Shown here: positions 53,700 through 61,162 of the stretch, in pieces
Layout: each line of letters starts with the position of its first letter
Numbering within the stretch: position 1 is the first letter of the stretch
NCBI RefSeq assembly: GCF_936943645.1
Contig: NZ_CAKZJO010000057.1
Coordinates: 1 to 64,000 of the forward strand
DNA length: 64,000 nucleotides
DNA from: an uncultured Bradyrhizobium sp.
Lineage (GTDB): Bacteria > Pseudomonadota > Alphaproteobacteria > Rhizobiales > Xanthobacteraceae
Direction: 5' to 3'
The notes under the pieces: model-generated
What the model saw: only the letters and a program-made list of their open reading frames with translations
Told to the model about the DNA's origin: nothing
Database searches by the model: none
Made by a program: the position numbers and the translations under genes

Positions 53700-54695
53700 A
53701 TGGATCGGCGGCAATTTCTGACCACGACGGCGGGCCTTGCGCTCGGCACCTTCACGGCCGCGGCGCCGGCGATCGCGCAAGCGAAGACGAAGGTCCGCGT
53801 CGGCTATCTTCACACCGTCGCCGTCGACGGCCAGATCTGGACCGGCATGGACCGCGGTTCCTTCGAAAAGCAGGGCCTCGATCTCGAGCTGCGCCAATTC
53901 AACACCGGCCTGGAGATCTTCCAGGCCCTGATCGGCGGCAGCCTCGACGTGCTGGCGACCGGCGCGGTGCTCTCGAACTTTCCGGCCCGCGGCCAGGGCA
54001 AGGTGTTCCTGATCAACGACATCGAGGTCGCGACGGCGCAGCTCTGGGTTCGCGGCGATCAGGGCATCAAGTCGTTCGCGGATTTGAAGGGCAAACGCAT
54101 CGCAACCGCGACCGGCACGACGGCGCACGTGTTCCTCGATACCGCGCTGCGGGCCAACAAGGTCGATCCCAAGGAGGTCGAGCTCGTCAACCAGACCATG
54201 CCGGCGGCCGTGACCGCCTTCATCTCCGGCGCCGTGCCGGCCGTGGCGCTCTGGGTGCCGTTCAACGTCACCGTCCGCGACAAGGTGCCGGGCGCGACCA
54301 TGCTCGCCGATGCGTCAGCCTATTATCCCAAGGCGGCCATCATCGGCGGCTGGGCGGCGGCGAACGACTATTACGAGCCCAACAAGGAGACCCTGGCCAA
54401 GCTGATCCGCGGCTGGGCTGATGCCAACGACTATATCGTCGCGAACAGCAACGAGGCGATGGAGAAGCTGCAGAAGGGTCATTACAGCCAGACGCCGCTG
54501 TCCGACATCAACGAGTCCTTCAAGGCCCAGAAGATGTTCACGTCCAAGGACTGGAAACGCATGTACTCGGACGGGACCGTCACCAACTGGCTGCAGCAGT
54601 CGACAGACTTCTTCATGGCCAACGCCGGCATCAAGGACTTCACGCCGGCGAGCAAGTATTTCGATCCAAGCCTGTATTTGAAGACGATCGCCTAG
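53700..54695 (+). CDS. ABC substrate-binding protein, SsuA/TauA-like, Tat signal
   Basis: A 331-residue periplasmic binding protein with a twin-arginine leader (MDRRQFLTTTAGLALG...AIAQA, about 27 residues). The mature part (VRVGYLHTVAVDGQIWTGMDRG, QFNTGLEIFQALIGGSLDVLATGAV, GKRIATATGTTAH) belongs to the SsuA/TauA/NMT1-type family, which binds sulfonates, taurine and some other small acids. GGAGGA ribosome site. It ends the plus-strand operon; the divergent oxidoreductase/enolase genes probably process what it imports. Confidence 0.92.
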   Translation: MDRRQFLTTTAGLALGTFTAAAPAIAQAKTKVRVGYLHTVAVDGQIWTGMDRGSFEKQGLDLELRQFNTGLEIFQALIGGSLDVLATGAVLSNFPARGQGKVFLINDIEVATAQLWVRGDQGIKSFADLKGKRIATATGTTAHVFLDTALRANKVDPKEVELVNQTMPAAVTAFISGAVPAVALWVPFNVTVRDKVPGATMLADASAYYPKAAIIGGWAAANDYYEPNKETLAKLIRGWADANDYIVANSNEAMEKLQKGHYSQTPLSDINESFKAQKMFTSKDWKRMYSDGTVTNWLQQSTDFFMANAGIKDFTPASKYFDPSLYLKTIA

Positions 54696-54717
54696 GCATC
54701 GAAGGGACACGGTGTTG

Positions 54718-54744
54718 GCGCCGGACACGTCATCTGTCCGGCGC
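54718..54744 (+). terminator. Hairpin downstream of the Ssu-like operon
   Basis: Ten-base arms GCGCCGGACA and TGTCCGGCGC are separated by seven bases, 22 bases after the binding-protein stop. No U-run follows, so it is a weak candidate terminator or an RNA-stabilising hairpin. Confidence 0.4.
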
Positions 54745-54770
54745 GCTCCGCTCGTCGCCATCCCGGCTCC

Positions 54771-54870
54771 GCCAGTGCGTTCGCCAGCACCATATAGCTC
54801 GGCAGCGTTGCGGGATCGATGGCGGCATGACCGCATCTCACAATAACCGGAGAAACCCGCGCCATACAAT
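54771..54870 (-). pseudogene. C-terminal remnant of a beta-lactamase-type serine hydrolase gene
   Basis: Read on the minus strand, 54771-54825 encodes AAIDPATLPSYMVLANALAE, which matches the end of the intact hydrolase at 12862 (AANDPVTLPAYMALAKALMA). Slightly upstream VIVRC may correspond to its VIARY. No start, nucleophile or open frame remains; it is the last piece of a decayed copy, and a short stretch seems deleted even within it. Confidence 0.6.
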
Positions 54871-54884
54871 TCTCAGCAATGTTC

Positions 54885-55787
54885 TCATTGCTTGAAACAA
54901 TGCTCGCGATGCCACTTTAGAAAATGCGGATGAGGTCGATCCGACGGCCTTTCTGGCTCAAGCGCATGACCGGTCTTGTTTATGACCGATCGAATCCCTT
55001 CCGGGTCATTTGTCTGGCGCGAGATCAATATCTCCAAATCATCAGAAAGGCTGATCAAACCACGATCGAACATCCAATGAGCAGTACCGGACAGCGCGAT
55101 CCCATTACTCACAATATCCGGCCCATTCGCCTCTACAGGCCGTATGTGCGCCGCCGCTACTTCTGCGCGTCCCATTCCGTTAATGAGTTTCAGCCCGGTG
55201 ATGGCGCAGCGCTCGTCGTAGGCGCGCAAGACGATCCGGCGAAAAACGCGGTCGCGCAAGACTCTCGATACCGTTAGGCTGACGCGATCACGCTGCTGCT
55301 CAAGTATGAAAGGCGCCTGCTCTCTTTCGCTGAGTTGAGACAATCGAACATCGGTATCGACTCGAGGCAGCAGTGGTGCTCCTTCCGCAAAGCCGAGTTC
55401 AAAGATTCTATTGAAATCGTGCGGCGAGATTCGGCGGACTGCCGACTGAGCGCGTCCCGAAATTCGTCCCTGCTCATTCAGCACGCCCCGCTCCACGGGA
55501 CCATCTACCCCCTTGAAGGCGACCGGATTGACAAAATCGAGATAGCTCCCGGGCTCGATCAGCGCCAGATACATGCCCGGAGCGCCGGGGTCGGGAATAA
55601 CCTGCTGAACCCGAGCAATCGCAAAGTAGCCGCGCGTCTTGGCGACCTTGCTCGGCTCATAATAGATGATCCAATCGCCGATGCAGGCTTCGACTCGACC
55701 AAGATACTGACTGGGGAACTGATACTGTTCAGCCGGGCTGTCATCGTAGATCGAGTCCGATCGATGGATGAATACCCCAAATCCCAT
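54885..55787 (-). CDS. HNH endonuclease with EVE/PUA-like N-terminal domain
   Basis: A 300-residue protein. The C-terminal part is an HNH_2-type nuclease: RCAITGLKL (zinc-knuckle-like Cys), then His214 in AAAHIRPVEA, Asn228 in SNGIAL and His237 in HWMFDRG. The first 90 residues (GDWIIYYEPSKVAKTRGYFAIARVQ, MYLALIEPGSYLDF) read like an EVE/PUA-type reader domain. Reader-plus-HNH proteins in other bacteria cut modified DNA (type IV restriction), so this is the leading guess. The gene looks poorer in GC than its neighbours and sits just beyond the 3' end of guaA, a known island insertion point. No methyltransferase is nearby. Confidence 0.8.
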   Translation of the reverse strand: MGFGVFIHRSDSIYDDSPAEQYQFPSQYLGRVEACIGDWIIYYEPSKVAKTRGYFAIARVQQVIPDPGAPGMYLALIEPGSYLDFVNPVAFKGVDGPVERGVLNEQGRISGRAQSAVRRISPHDFNRIFELGFAEGAPLLPRVDTDVRLSQLSEREQAPFILEQQRDRVSLTVSRVLRDRVFRRIVLRAYDERCAITGLKLINGMGRAEVAAAHIRPVEANGPDIVSNGIALSGTAHWMFDRGLISLSDDLEILISRQTNDPEGIRSVINKTGHALEPERPSDRPHPHFLKWHREHCFKQ

Positions 55788-55851
55788 GGTCTATGCCGCG
55801 CCGCCTTTACGGGAAGTATCGACCTTACGCAGTTATGCTAAACTGACAGCC

Positions 55852-57450
55852 CTACTCCCACTCAATCGTCCCCGGCGGCTTGCTCGTCACGTCGTACACC
55901 ACCCGGTTCACGCCCTTCACCTCGTTGATGATGCGCGTCGCCGTCTCGCCTAAGAACTTCATGTCGAACTGGTAGAAGTCCGCGGTCATGCCGTCGGTCG
56001 AGGTGACGGCGCGCAAGCCCACGACGTAGTCATAGGTGCGGCCATCGCCCATGACACCGACTGTCTTCACCGGCAGCAGCACGGCAAAGGCCTGCCAGAT
56101 GTCGTCGTAGAGGCCGTGCTTGCGGATCTGGTCGATGTAGACGGCATCGGCCTTGCGCAGGATGTCGAGCTTGTCCTTGGTGATGTCGCCGGGGCAGCGG
56201 ATGGCGAGGCCCGGACCCGGGAACGGGTGGCGGCCGACGAAGATTTCGGGCAGGCCGAGCTCGTAGCCGAGCTTGCGGACCTCGTCCTTGAACAGCTCGC
56301 GCAGGGGCTCGACGAGCTTCATGTTCATGCGCTCGGGGAGACCGCCGACATTGTGGTGCGACTTGATCGTCACCGAGGGGCCGCCGGTGAAGGAGACGCT
56401 CTCGATCACGTCGGGGTAAAGCGTGCCCTGCGCGAGGAAGTCGGCGCCGCCGAGCTTCTTGGCTTCCTGCTCGAACACCTCGATGAAGAGGCGGCCGATG
56501 GTCTTGCGCTTTGTCTCGGGGTCGGTGACGCCTTCGAGCTCGCCCAAAAATTGCTTCGAGGCATCCACGTGCACGAGCGGGATGTTGTAGTGGTGGCGGA
56601 ACAGGTCGACGACCGTCTTGGCCTCATCGAGGCGCAGCATGCCGTGATCGACGAATACGCAGGTGAGCTGGTCGCCGATGGCCTCGTGGATCAGCACCGC
56701 GGCCACCGCCGAATCGACGCCGCCGGAGAGGCCGCAGATCACCCTGCCCTTGCCGACCTGGGCACGGATCTTGGCGATCTCCTCCTCGCGGAAGGCGCGC
56801 ATGGTCCAGTCGCCGGTGAGACCGGCGATCTTGCGGACGAAGTTGCGGATCAGCTTGGCGCCATCCGGTGTGTGCACCACCTCGGGGTGGAACATCAGGC
56901 CGTAATATTTGCGCTTCTCGTCCTGGATGATCGCGAACGGCGCGTTCGGCGAGGTGCCGGCGACGGAGAAGCCCGGCGGCATCTTGGTGATGCGGTCGCC
57001 ATGGCTCATCCAGACCTGGTTCTTGCTGCCCGACGACCAGACATCCGCGAACAGCTGGCTCTCGGCCTTCACCTCGACATCGGCGCGGCCGAACTCGCGG
57101 TGATGACCGCCCTCGACCTCGCCGCCGAGCTGGGCGGCCATGGTCATCTGGCCGTAGCAGATGCCCATCACGGGCACCCCTGAGGCGAAGATCAGCTGCG
57201 GCGCGCGGGGCGAGCCGGCTTCGTGCACGGATTCAGGACCGCCGGAGAGGATCACCGCTTTCGGCTTCATCTCCTTGAAGGCCTCTTCGGCCTTGTTGAA
57301 CGGGACGATCTCGCAATAAACGCCGTCCTCGCGCACGCGACGCGCGATCAGCTGCGTCACCTGGCTGCCGAAGTCGACGATGAGAATCTTGTCGTGCGCC
57401 GAGGCCACCGGGGGCGTCGACGCGGAGCGGTCGTTCTGTGCTGCTGTCAT
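55852..57450 (-). CDS. guaA: GMP synthase (glutamine-hydrolysing)
   Basis: A 532-residue two-domain enzyme that makes GMP from XMP, ATP and glutamine, the last step of guanine nucleotide synthesis. The class I amidotransferase domain holds the nucleophile Cys in GICYGQM and the His/Glu in MFHPEVVHT. The ATP-pyrophosphatase domain has the P-loop GLSGGVDSAVAA. The C-terminal dimerisation domain ends VTSKPPGTIEWE, as in nearly all GuaA. ATG 57450 (MTAAQNDRS) gives the usual length; the open frame to 57600 is an untranslated extension. Divergent from the NTF2-like gene. Confidence 0.98.
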   Translation of the reverse strand: MTAAQNDRSASTPPVASAHDKILIVDFGSQVTQLIARRVREDGVYCEIVPFNKAEEAFKEMKPKAVILSGGPESVHEAGSPRAPQLIFASGVPVMGICYGQMTMAAQLGGEVEGGHHREFGRADVEVKAESQLFADVWSSGSKNQVWMSHGDRITKMPPGFSVAGTSPNAPFAIIQDEKRKYYGLMFHPEVVHTPDGAKLIRNFVRKIAGLTGDWTMRAFREEEIAKIRAQVGKGRVICGLSGGVDSAVAAVLIHEAIGDQLTCVFVDHGMLRLDEAKTVVDLFRHHYNIPLVHVDASKQFLGELEGVTDPETKRKTIGRLFIEVFEQEAKKLGGADFLAQGTLYPDVIESVSFTGGPSVTIKSHHNVGGLPERMNMKLVEPLRELFKDEVRKLGYELGLPEIFVGRHPFPGPGLAIRCPGDITKDKLDILRKADAVYIDQIRKHGLYDDIWQAFAVLLPVKTVGVMGDGRTYDYVVGLRAVTSTDGMTADFYQFDMKFLGETATRIINEVKGVNRVVYDVTSKPPGTIEWE

Positions 57451-57532
57451 GGCCAGCAAATACGCTGGCAACGGGCGCGCCGCAACCGCGCGCACCGCGC
57501 GCCCACATGCTTCTTTGGGCATGGACAAACCA

Positions 57533-57559
57533 ATATAGGTAAGTATTATTGACCTATAT
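57533..57559. promoter_or_regulatory. Inverted repeat between guaA and the divergent NTF2-like gene
   Basis: Arms ATATAGGT (57533-57540) and ACCTATAT (57552-57559) are perfect and 11 bases apart. The site is 83 bases before the guaA start and 40 before the NTF2-like start. A shared operator or part of overlapping -10 elements is likely; the binder is unknown. Confidence 0.45.
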
Positions 57560-57598
57560 GTCCCACTCTCAAAACAGGGGCTGATCAGGGAGAACGCC

Positions 57599-57970
57599 AT
57601 GTCACGGCATCACCAACCAACCACGCTCGCAGCGCTCGGCCGGACCTGGGTCGAGGCCTGGAACGCGCGCGATCTCGAGCGCGTGCTCGCGCTGTACGAC
57701 GGGGCCGCCCTGATGACCTCGGACCGCATCCCGATGATGGGTTTTGACGCCAGCGGAACGGTGCGCGGCAAGGACGCGCTACGCGCTTATTGGGGCAAGG
57801 CGCTCGGCCTGCTGCCGGAGCTGCATTTCACCCTGATCGATGTCTTCGTCAGCCCCGACAGCGTCGTGGTGTTCTACGCCAACGAGCGGGGGAAGAAGAT
57901 CTGCGAGTATCTGCGGGTGAACGATGCGGGGCTGATCGTGCAGGGCTCGGCGAACGATTTGATGCATTGA
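57599..57970 (+). CDS. NTF2-like (SnoaL/YybH type) protein
   Basis: A 123-residue single-domain protein with the NTF2-like fold: TWVEAWNARDLERVLALYDGAALM, then RGKDALRAYWGKAL and ELHFTLIDVFVSPDSVVVFYANERG. Relatives serve as small-molecule binding or isomerase-like proteins; function unknown. GGGAGA ribosome site upstream. Divergent from guaA, with an inverted repeat between. Confidence 0.82.
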   Translation: MSRHHQPTTLAALGRTWVEAWNARDLERVLALYDGAALMTSDRIPMMGFDASGTVRGKDALRAYWGKALGLLPELHFTLIDVFVSPDSVVVFYANERGKKICEYLRVNDAGLIVQGSANDLMH

Positions 57971-57993
57971 AGGTGCGGGTCCCATCCACCGCC

Positions 57994-58039
57994 GTCATTC
58001 CCCGCCTTGTGCGCAATTGCGCACAAGGCGGGCGATGAC
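57994..58039. repeat. Long perfect palindrome with GTCAT/ATGAC flanks
   Basis: The core at 58001-58032 is a perfect 32-base palindrome (arms begin CCCGCCTTGTGCGCAA); the flanks GTCAT and ATGAC extend it. It directly precedes another inverted repeat with the same GTCAT ends. It belongs to a dispersed REP-like class rather than being a terminator, since no U-run follows. Confidence 0.75.
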
Positions 58040-58072
58040 ACCGTGTGTGAGGCACGAGCATGCCTCCCACAC

Positions 58073-58160
58073 CGTCATTGCGAGGAGCCCTTGCGACGAA
58101 GCAATCCAGGCTGCCACTGCGGATGCATTACTGGATTGCTTCGCTGCGCTCGCAATGACG
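58073..58160. repeat. Dispersed CGTCATTGCGAGG...CGCAATGACG inverted repeat
   Basis: The element opens CGTCATTGCGAGGAGC and GACGAAGCAATCCAG, and closes CTGGATTGCTTCGC and CTCGCAATGACG, giving two nested pairs of inverted arms. I recognise this as a repeat class scattered in Bradyrhizobium/Rhodopseudomonas genomes. It separates the NTF2-like and cupin genes. Confidence 0.75.
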
Positions 58161-58221
58161 GAGACTGGGGCGACGGCGTGCGTTAACAGAGACACCGCCG
58201 GCTCTGACACAGGATCCCCCG

Positions 58222-58554
58222 ATGAAGCTCCCCGCCTCCCCCTTCACCGTCACCGACTGGAGCCAGGTCGAGCCGACCATGCATGCCGGCGAGACCGGAC
58301 AGGCGCTGTGGCGCACGCTCAATATCGGCGAGCTCCGGGTGCGGATGGTCGAGTATTCGCCGGGTTATCTGGCCGATCATTGGTGCGACCGCGGCCACGT
58401 CATCTACGTCGTCAAGGGCGAGCTCGAGAGCGAGCTGCGTGACGGGCGCACCTTCAAGCTGACGGCGGGGATGAGCTACCAGGTCTCGGACTTCGGCGAC
58501 GCCGCGCATCGGTCCTCGACGGCGACAGGGGCGACGCTCTTCATCGTCGACTGA
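58222..58554 (+). CDS. DHCW-motif cupin-fold protein
   Basis: A 110-residue single-domain cupin. The conserved stretch MVEYSPGYLADHWCDRGH gives the family its name (here read as DHWC), and GMSYQVSDFGDAAHRS with TGATLFIVD completes the barrel. The function of this family is not known. The AGGA ribosome site eight bases upstream is adequate. It lies downstream of two palindromic repeats and ends 263 bases before the cold-shock gene. Confidence 0.87.
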   Translation: MKLPASPFTVTDWSQVEPTMHAGETGQALWRTLNIGELRVRMVEYSPGYLADHWCDRGHVIYVVKGELESELRDGRTFKLTAGMSYQVSDFGDAAHRSSTATGATLFIVD

Positions 58555-58625
58555 GGTGTGCCCGACGGTTAATTTGCACCGCAAAATAGCAAAGTTGCGC
58601 GACGCTTCGGGCCACGGGTGGTGCC

Positions 58626-58654
58626 TTGAAGTGGCCCCAAATTCTCGCTATATT
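58626..58654 (+). promoter_or_regulatory. Sigma70-type promoter of the cold-shock gene
   Basis: TTGAAG (58626-58631), 17-base spacer, TATATT (58649-58654): a near-consensus promoter. Transcription would begin near 58661, leaving a leader of about 155 bases before the start codon at 58818. Long structured leaders are usual in cold-shock mRNAs. Confidence 0.7.
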
Positions 58655-58817
58655 GTGATCATCGATACTTGGCCGAACGACTGGGCCGCTTCGCTTCGTT
58701 GCTGACGGGCGCGCACGCTTCAGATGAATTCTCCAAACATCGACTCATCAGGGATCACCGACGCATTGGCGCGTCATGATCTGCGTGCGTACTCAACCTA
58801 ACTAAAGGAAATTACCC

Positions 58818-59027
58818 ATGGCTATGGGCACCGTGAAGTGGTTCAACACCCAAAAGGGTTATGGTTTCATCCAGCCGGATGACGGCCAGAAGGACGTGTT
58901 CGTCCACATCAGCGCCGTCGAGCGCGCTGGCCTCTCCTCCCTCAACGAGGGTCAGAAGGTCTCGTTCGACATCGTCGCCGACCGCCGCAGCGGCAAGTCG
59001 TCGGCTGACAATCTCCGCGTCGGCTAA
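58818..59027 (+). CDS. Cold-shock protein (CspA family)
   Basis: A 69-residue single cold-shock domain that binds single-stranded nucleic acid. RNP-1 is KGYGFIQP and RNP-2 is DVFVHIS. The strong AAAGGAAA ribosome site precedes the ATG at 58818; a second ATG at 58824 would also keep the domain. It has its own promoter, a long leader and a hairpin terminator, so it is transcribed alone. Confidence 0.95.
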   Translation: MAMGTVKWFNTQKGYGFIQPDDGQKDVFVHISAVERAGLSSLNEGQKVSFDIVADRRSGKSSADNLRVG

Positions 59028-59079
59028 GGCCAACGCACCGTTCTGACCACGGACGTACCGGCAGAACGTTTGAGTTAGA

Positions 59080-59115
59080 AACCCCGCGACCGGGACCCGG
59101 TCTGCGGGGTTTTTG
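59080..59115 (+). terminator. Rho-independent terminator of the cold-shock gene
   Basis: Stem AACCCCGC...GCGGGGTT with inner CCGG/CCGG pairing around GACC, followed by TTTTT. It lies 53 bases after the stop codon. A smaller hairpin (GTTCTG / CAGAAC) precedes it. Confidence 0.85.
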
Positions 59116-59140
59116 CTTTTGGGCAGGCAGACGGCGGTGC

Positions 59141-59255
59141 CGTAGGGCGGATTAGCGCAGCGTAATCCGCCAACACCTGCCTCGCCGCGGAGAGAGCGGC
59201 GGATTACGCCGGCGGCCTGCGCTCACGCGCATGCCGGCGGCTAATCCGCCCTACG
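59141..59255. repeat. Dispersed inverted-repeat element (GTAGGGCGGATTAGC type), copy 2
   Basis: Ends CGTAGGGCGGATTAGC and GCTAATCCGCCCTACG are perfect inverted repeats of 16 bases. An inner GGCGGATTACG/CGTAATCCGCC pair repeats the sequence. The right end overlaps the last codons of the rRNA methyltransferase gene (stop at 59251). Copy 1 is at 9142-9249. Confidence 0.85.
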
Positions 59256-60552
59256 AGACCTTTTTCAGAATTGAGACGAAGAACCCATCCGTCCCGGTTC
59301 GTCGCGGCGTCATCAGCCAGCCCTCGGCCGACTGCAGCGCGGCTTCGCCAAACGCCTCGGCCTTGTCCCAGAGCACGCTCGCGGTCTGCTCGGGCGGGAC
59401 GACCGCGAATTCGGGATGACGGCTAACGAACGCCCTCACCTGCTCGTTGTTCTCCTCTGACAGCACCGAGCAGGTGATGTAGGCGATGCGGCCGCCCGAC
59501 TTCACCAGCGGCACTGCGCGCTCCAGCACCTCGGCCTGGTCGCGCAGGCGAATCTCCAGCGCGCCCGGGCGCATGCGCCATTTTGCGTCGGGGTTGCGGC
59601 GCCAGGTTCCGGTTCCCGTGCAGGGCGCGTCGATCACGACGAGGTCGGCGCTGCCGCGGATATCCGCGAGCGGATCGACCTCGCCCTTGGGCGTGCGGAC
59701 ATCGGCATTGTGGACGCCGGCGCGCGACAGCCGTTCGTGAATGGGAGCAAGTTGCCGCTTGTCGCGGTCGGTCGCGATCAGCCGGCCCTTGCCCTGCATC
59801 AGGGCGGCGAGCGCGAGCGTCTTGCCGCCGGCGCCGGCGCAGAGGTCGATCACCTGCTCGCCGGGTTTTGCCGCGGTGAACTGGGCCGCCAGCTGCGATC
59901 CCTCGTCCTGCACTTCAACCGCGCCCTTGATGAAATCCTCTTCGGCCTGGATCCCGGGGTTGCGCGCGTCGGCCGAAAGCGCGATGCGGAGGCCCGTTGC
60001 AGACCATTGCGTCGGTTTCGCATGAAGATGAGCAAGCGCCTTCAGCACCTTGTCGCGATTGGATTTTAGCGTGTTGACGCGCAGGTCGAGCGGGGCCCGG
60101 CTCGCCATCGCGGCGGCCTCCGCCGCACGGTCGTCGCCGAACACCTTTGCCAGGTACGGATCGAGCCAATCGGGATAGTCGCCGGCGATCGCGGCCGGCG
60201 CATCCTTGAGGGAACGCGAGGCCAGCGCGGCCTGCTCGGCCGCAGTGAGCGGCGCCGGCGCGAAGCGGCTGCCGTCGAACAGGGCACCCATCGTCGCCGC
60301 GTCCATGTCGCGCTCGAGCCGGAGCATGCCGATCAGCCGCCCGCGCGCGGTATCTGCGTCCATCAGCCAAGCGCTCGAGGCGTAGCGGCGCAGCACGTCC
60401 CAGACCAGGCCGGCGATGGCGGCGCGATCGCCGGAACCGGCAAAGCGGTGCGCGGTGCCCCACTCCTTCAGCGCTTTCGCCGCGGGCACGCGGTCCTTCT
60501 CGATGGTGTCGATCAGTTCGATGGCTGCGGACAGCCGGGCAGCGGGAGTCAT
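59251..60552 (-). CDS. rsmB: RsmB/NOP-family rRNA cytosine-C5 methyltransferase
   Basis: A 433-residue SAM-dependent enzyme. The N-terminal NusB-like helical domain fills about residues 1-140; the catalytic domain has SAM motif I VIDLCAGAGGKTLALAAL, motif IV DAPCTGTGTWRRNPDAKW with one catalytic Cys, and motif VI ITCSVLSEENNEQV with the second. RsmB methylates C967 of 16S rRNA; this is the likely but unproven target. Its last codons lie in a dispersed repeat. MAPEG gene follows upstream on the same strand after 34 bases. Confidence 0.85.
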   Translation of the reverse strand: MTPAARLSAAIELIDTIEKDRVPAAKALKEWGTAHRFAGSGDRAAIAGLVWDVLRRYASSAWLMDADTARGRLIGMLRLERDMDAATMGALFDGSRFAPAPLTAAEQAALASRSLKDAPAAIAGDYPDWLDPYLAKVFGDDRAAEAAAMASRAPLDLRVNTLKSNRDKVLKALAHLHAKPTQWSATGLRIALSADARNPGIQAEEDFIKGAVEVQDEGSQLAAQFTAAKPGEQVIDLCAGAGGKTLALAALMQGKGRLIATDRDKRQLAPIHERLSRAGVHNADVRTPKGEVDPLADIRGSADLVVIDAPCTGTGTWRRNPDAKWRMRPGALEIRLRDQAEVLERAVPLVKSGGRIAYITCSVLSEENNEQVRAFVSRHPEFAVVPPEQTASVLWDKAEAFGEAALQSAEGWLMTPRRTGTDGFFVSILKKVS

Positions 60553-60586
60553 TTGAATCTTTCAGTGCAGGAATTGCGCGCAAGCG

Positions 60587-61009
60587 TCAGATCAGCAACA
60601 GCATCTTCAACGCGAAGTAGATCCACATCGCCAGCAGCACGAGGCAGCCGGCGAGCCAGACCGTGGAGCGGCGGCCGAGATCGTTCGAGGAGACGAACAC
60701 GCCGGCATGGGCGAACCGCGTCACCACGAACACCCAGGACATCAGCACGATGAAGAGATCGGCATGGCGGAGCGGGAGCGCCAGCGCGATCAGAACGTAG
60801 AACAGGACCGGCAACTCGAACTGGTTGCGGTAGCAATTGGCGATTTGCGTGGCGCCCTTGGGCCAGTTCGGCTCGCCCAGCGCGATATCGCGGATCTTGG
60901 TCTCGCCCGCAACCAGCGTGCGGCGGCGCGCCAGCACCATGCCGATCAGCAGCGCGAAGGTGAGCCCCACCTGCACGAACACAGGCAGCAGAACCATCTG
61001 GATAGACAT
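60587..61009 (-). CDS. MAPEG-family membrane protein
   Basis: A 140-residue membrane protein with four hydrophobic helices and the MAPEG landmarks RNQFELPVLFYVL and RFAHAGVFVSSN. The family includes glutathione-dependent enzymes of eicosanoid and xenobiotic metabolism, but bacterial members are mostly uncharacterised. ATG 61009 (MSIQMVLLPV) is the true start; the much longer open frame upstream on this strand overlaps opposite genes and is rejected. Probably co-transcribed with the rsmB-like gene. Confidence 0.85.
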   Translation of the reverse strand: MSIQMVLLPVFVQVGLTFALLIGMVLARRRTLVAGETKIRDIALGEPNWPKGATQIANCYRNQFELPVLFYVLIALALPLRHADLFIVLMSWVFVVTRFAHAGVFVSSNDLGRRSTVWLAGCLVLLAMWIYFALKMLLLI

Positions 61010-61162
61010 CGGAACTTTCCCGTAAGGCGGCACGCCGCGGACCGTCATTAGCCGCGTCTGCTGGTCCTGACAATCAACGAGTTGAACCGGCGTTCCCGTT
61101 TCCGCGACCAACTGCCGATAGTTAAAGCTATTTTGTCCCTTGGGACGCACGGCGAGCCAGTC

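Noticed and set aside
54885..57450. A duplicated guaA 3' end marking an integrated island
   Set aside because: The last bases of guaA were looked for in the flanking non-coding DNA of the window and no second copy was seen.
55852..57600. A longer GuaA starting at 57600
   Set aside because: The extra 50 residues are absent from GuaA proteins and run through the divergent promoter region with an inverted repeat.
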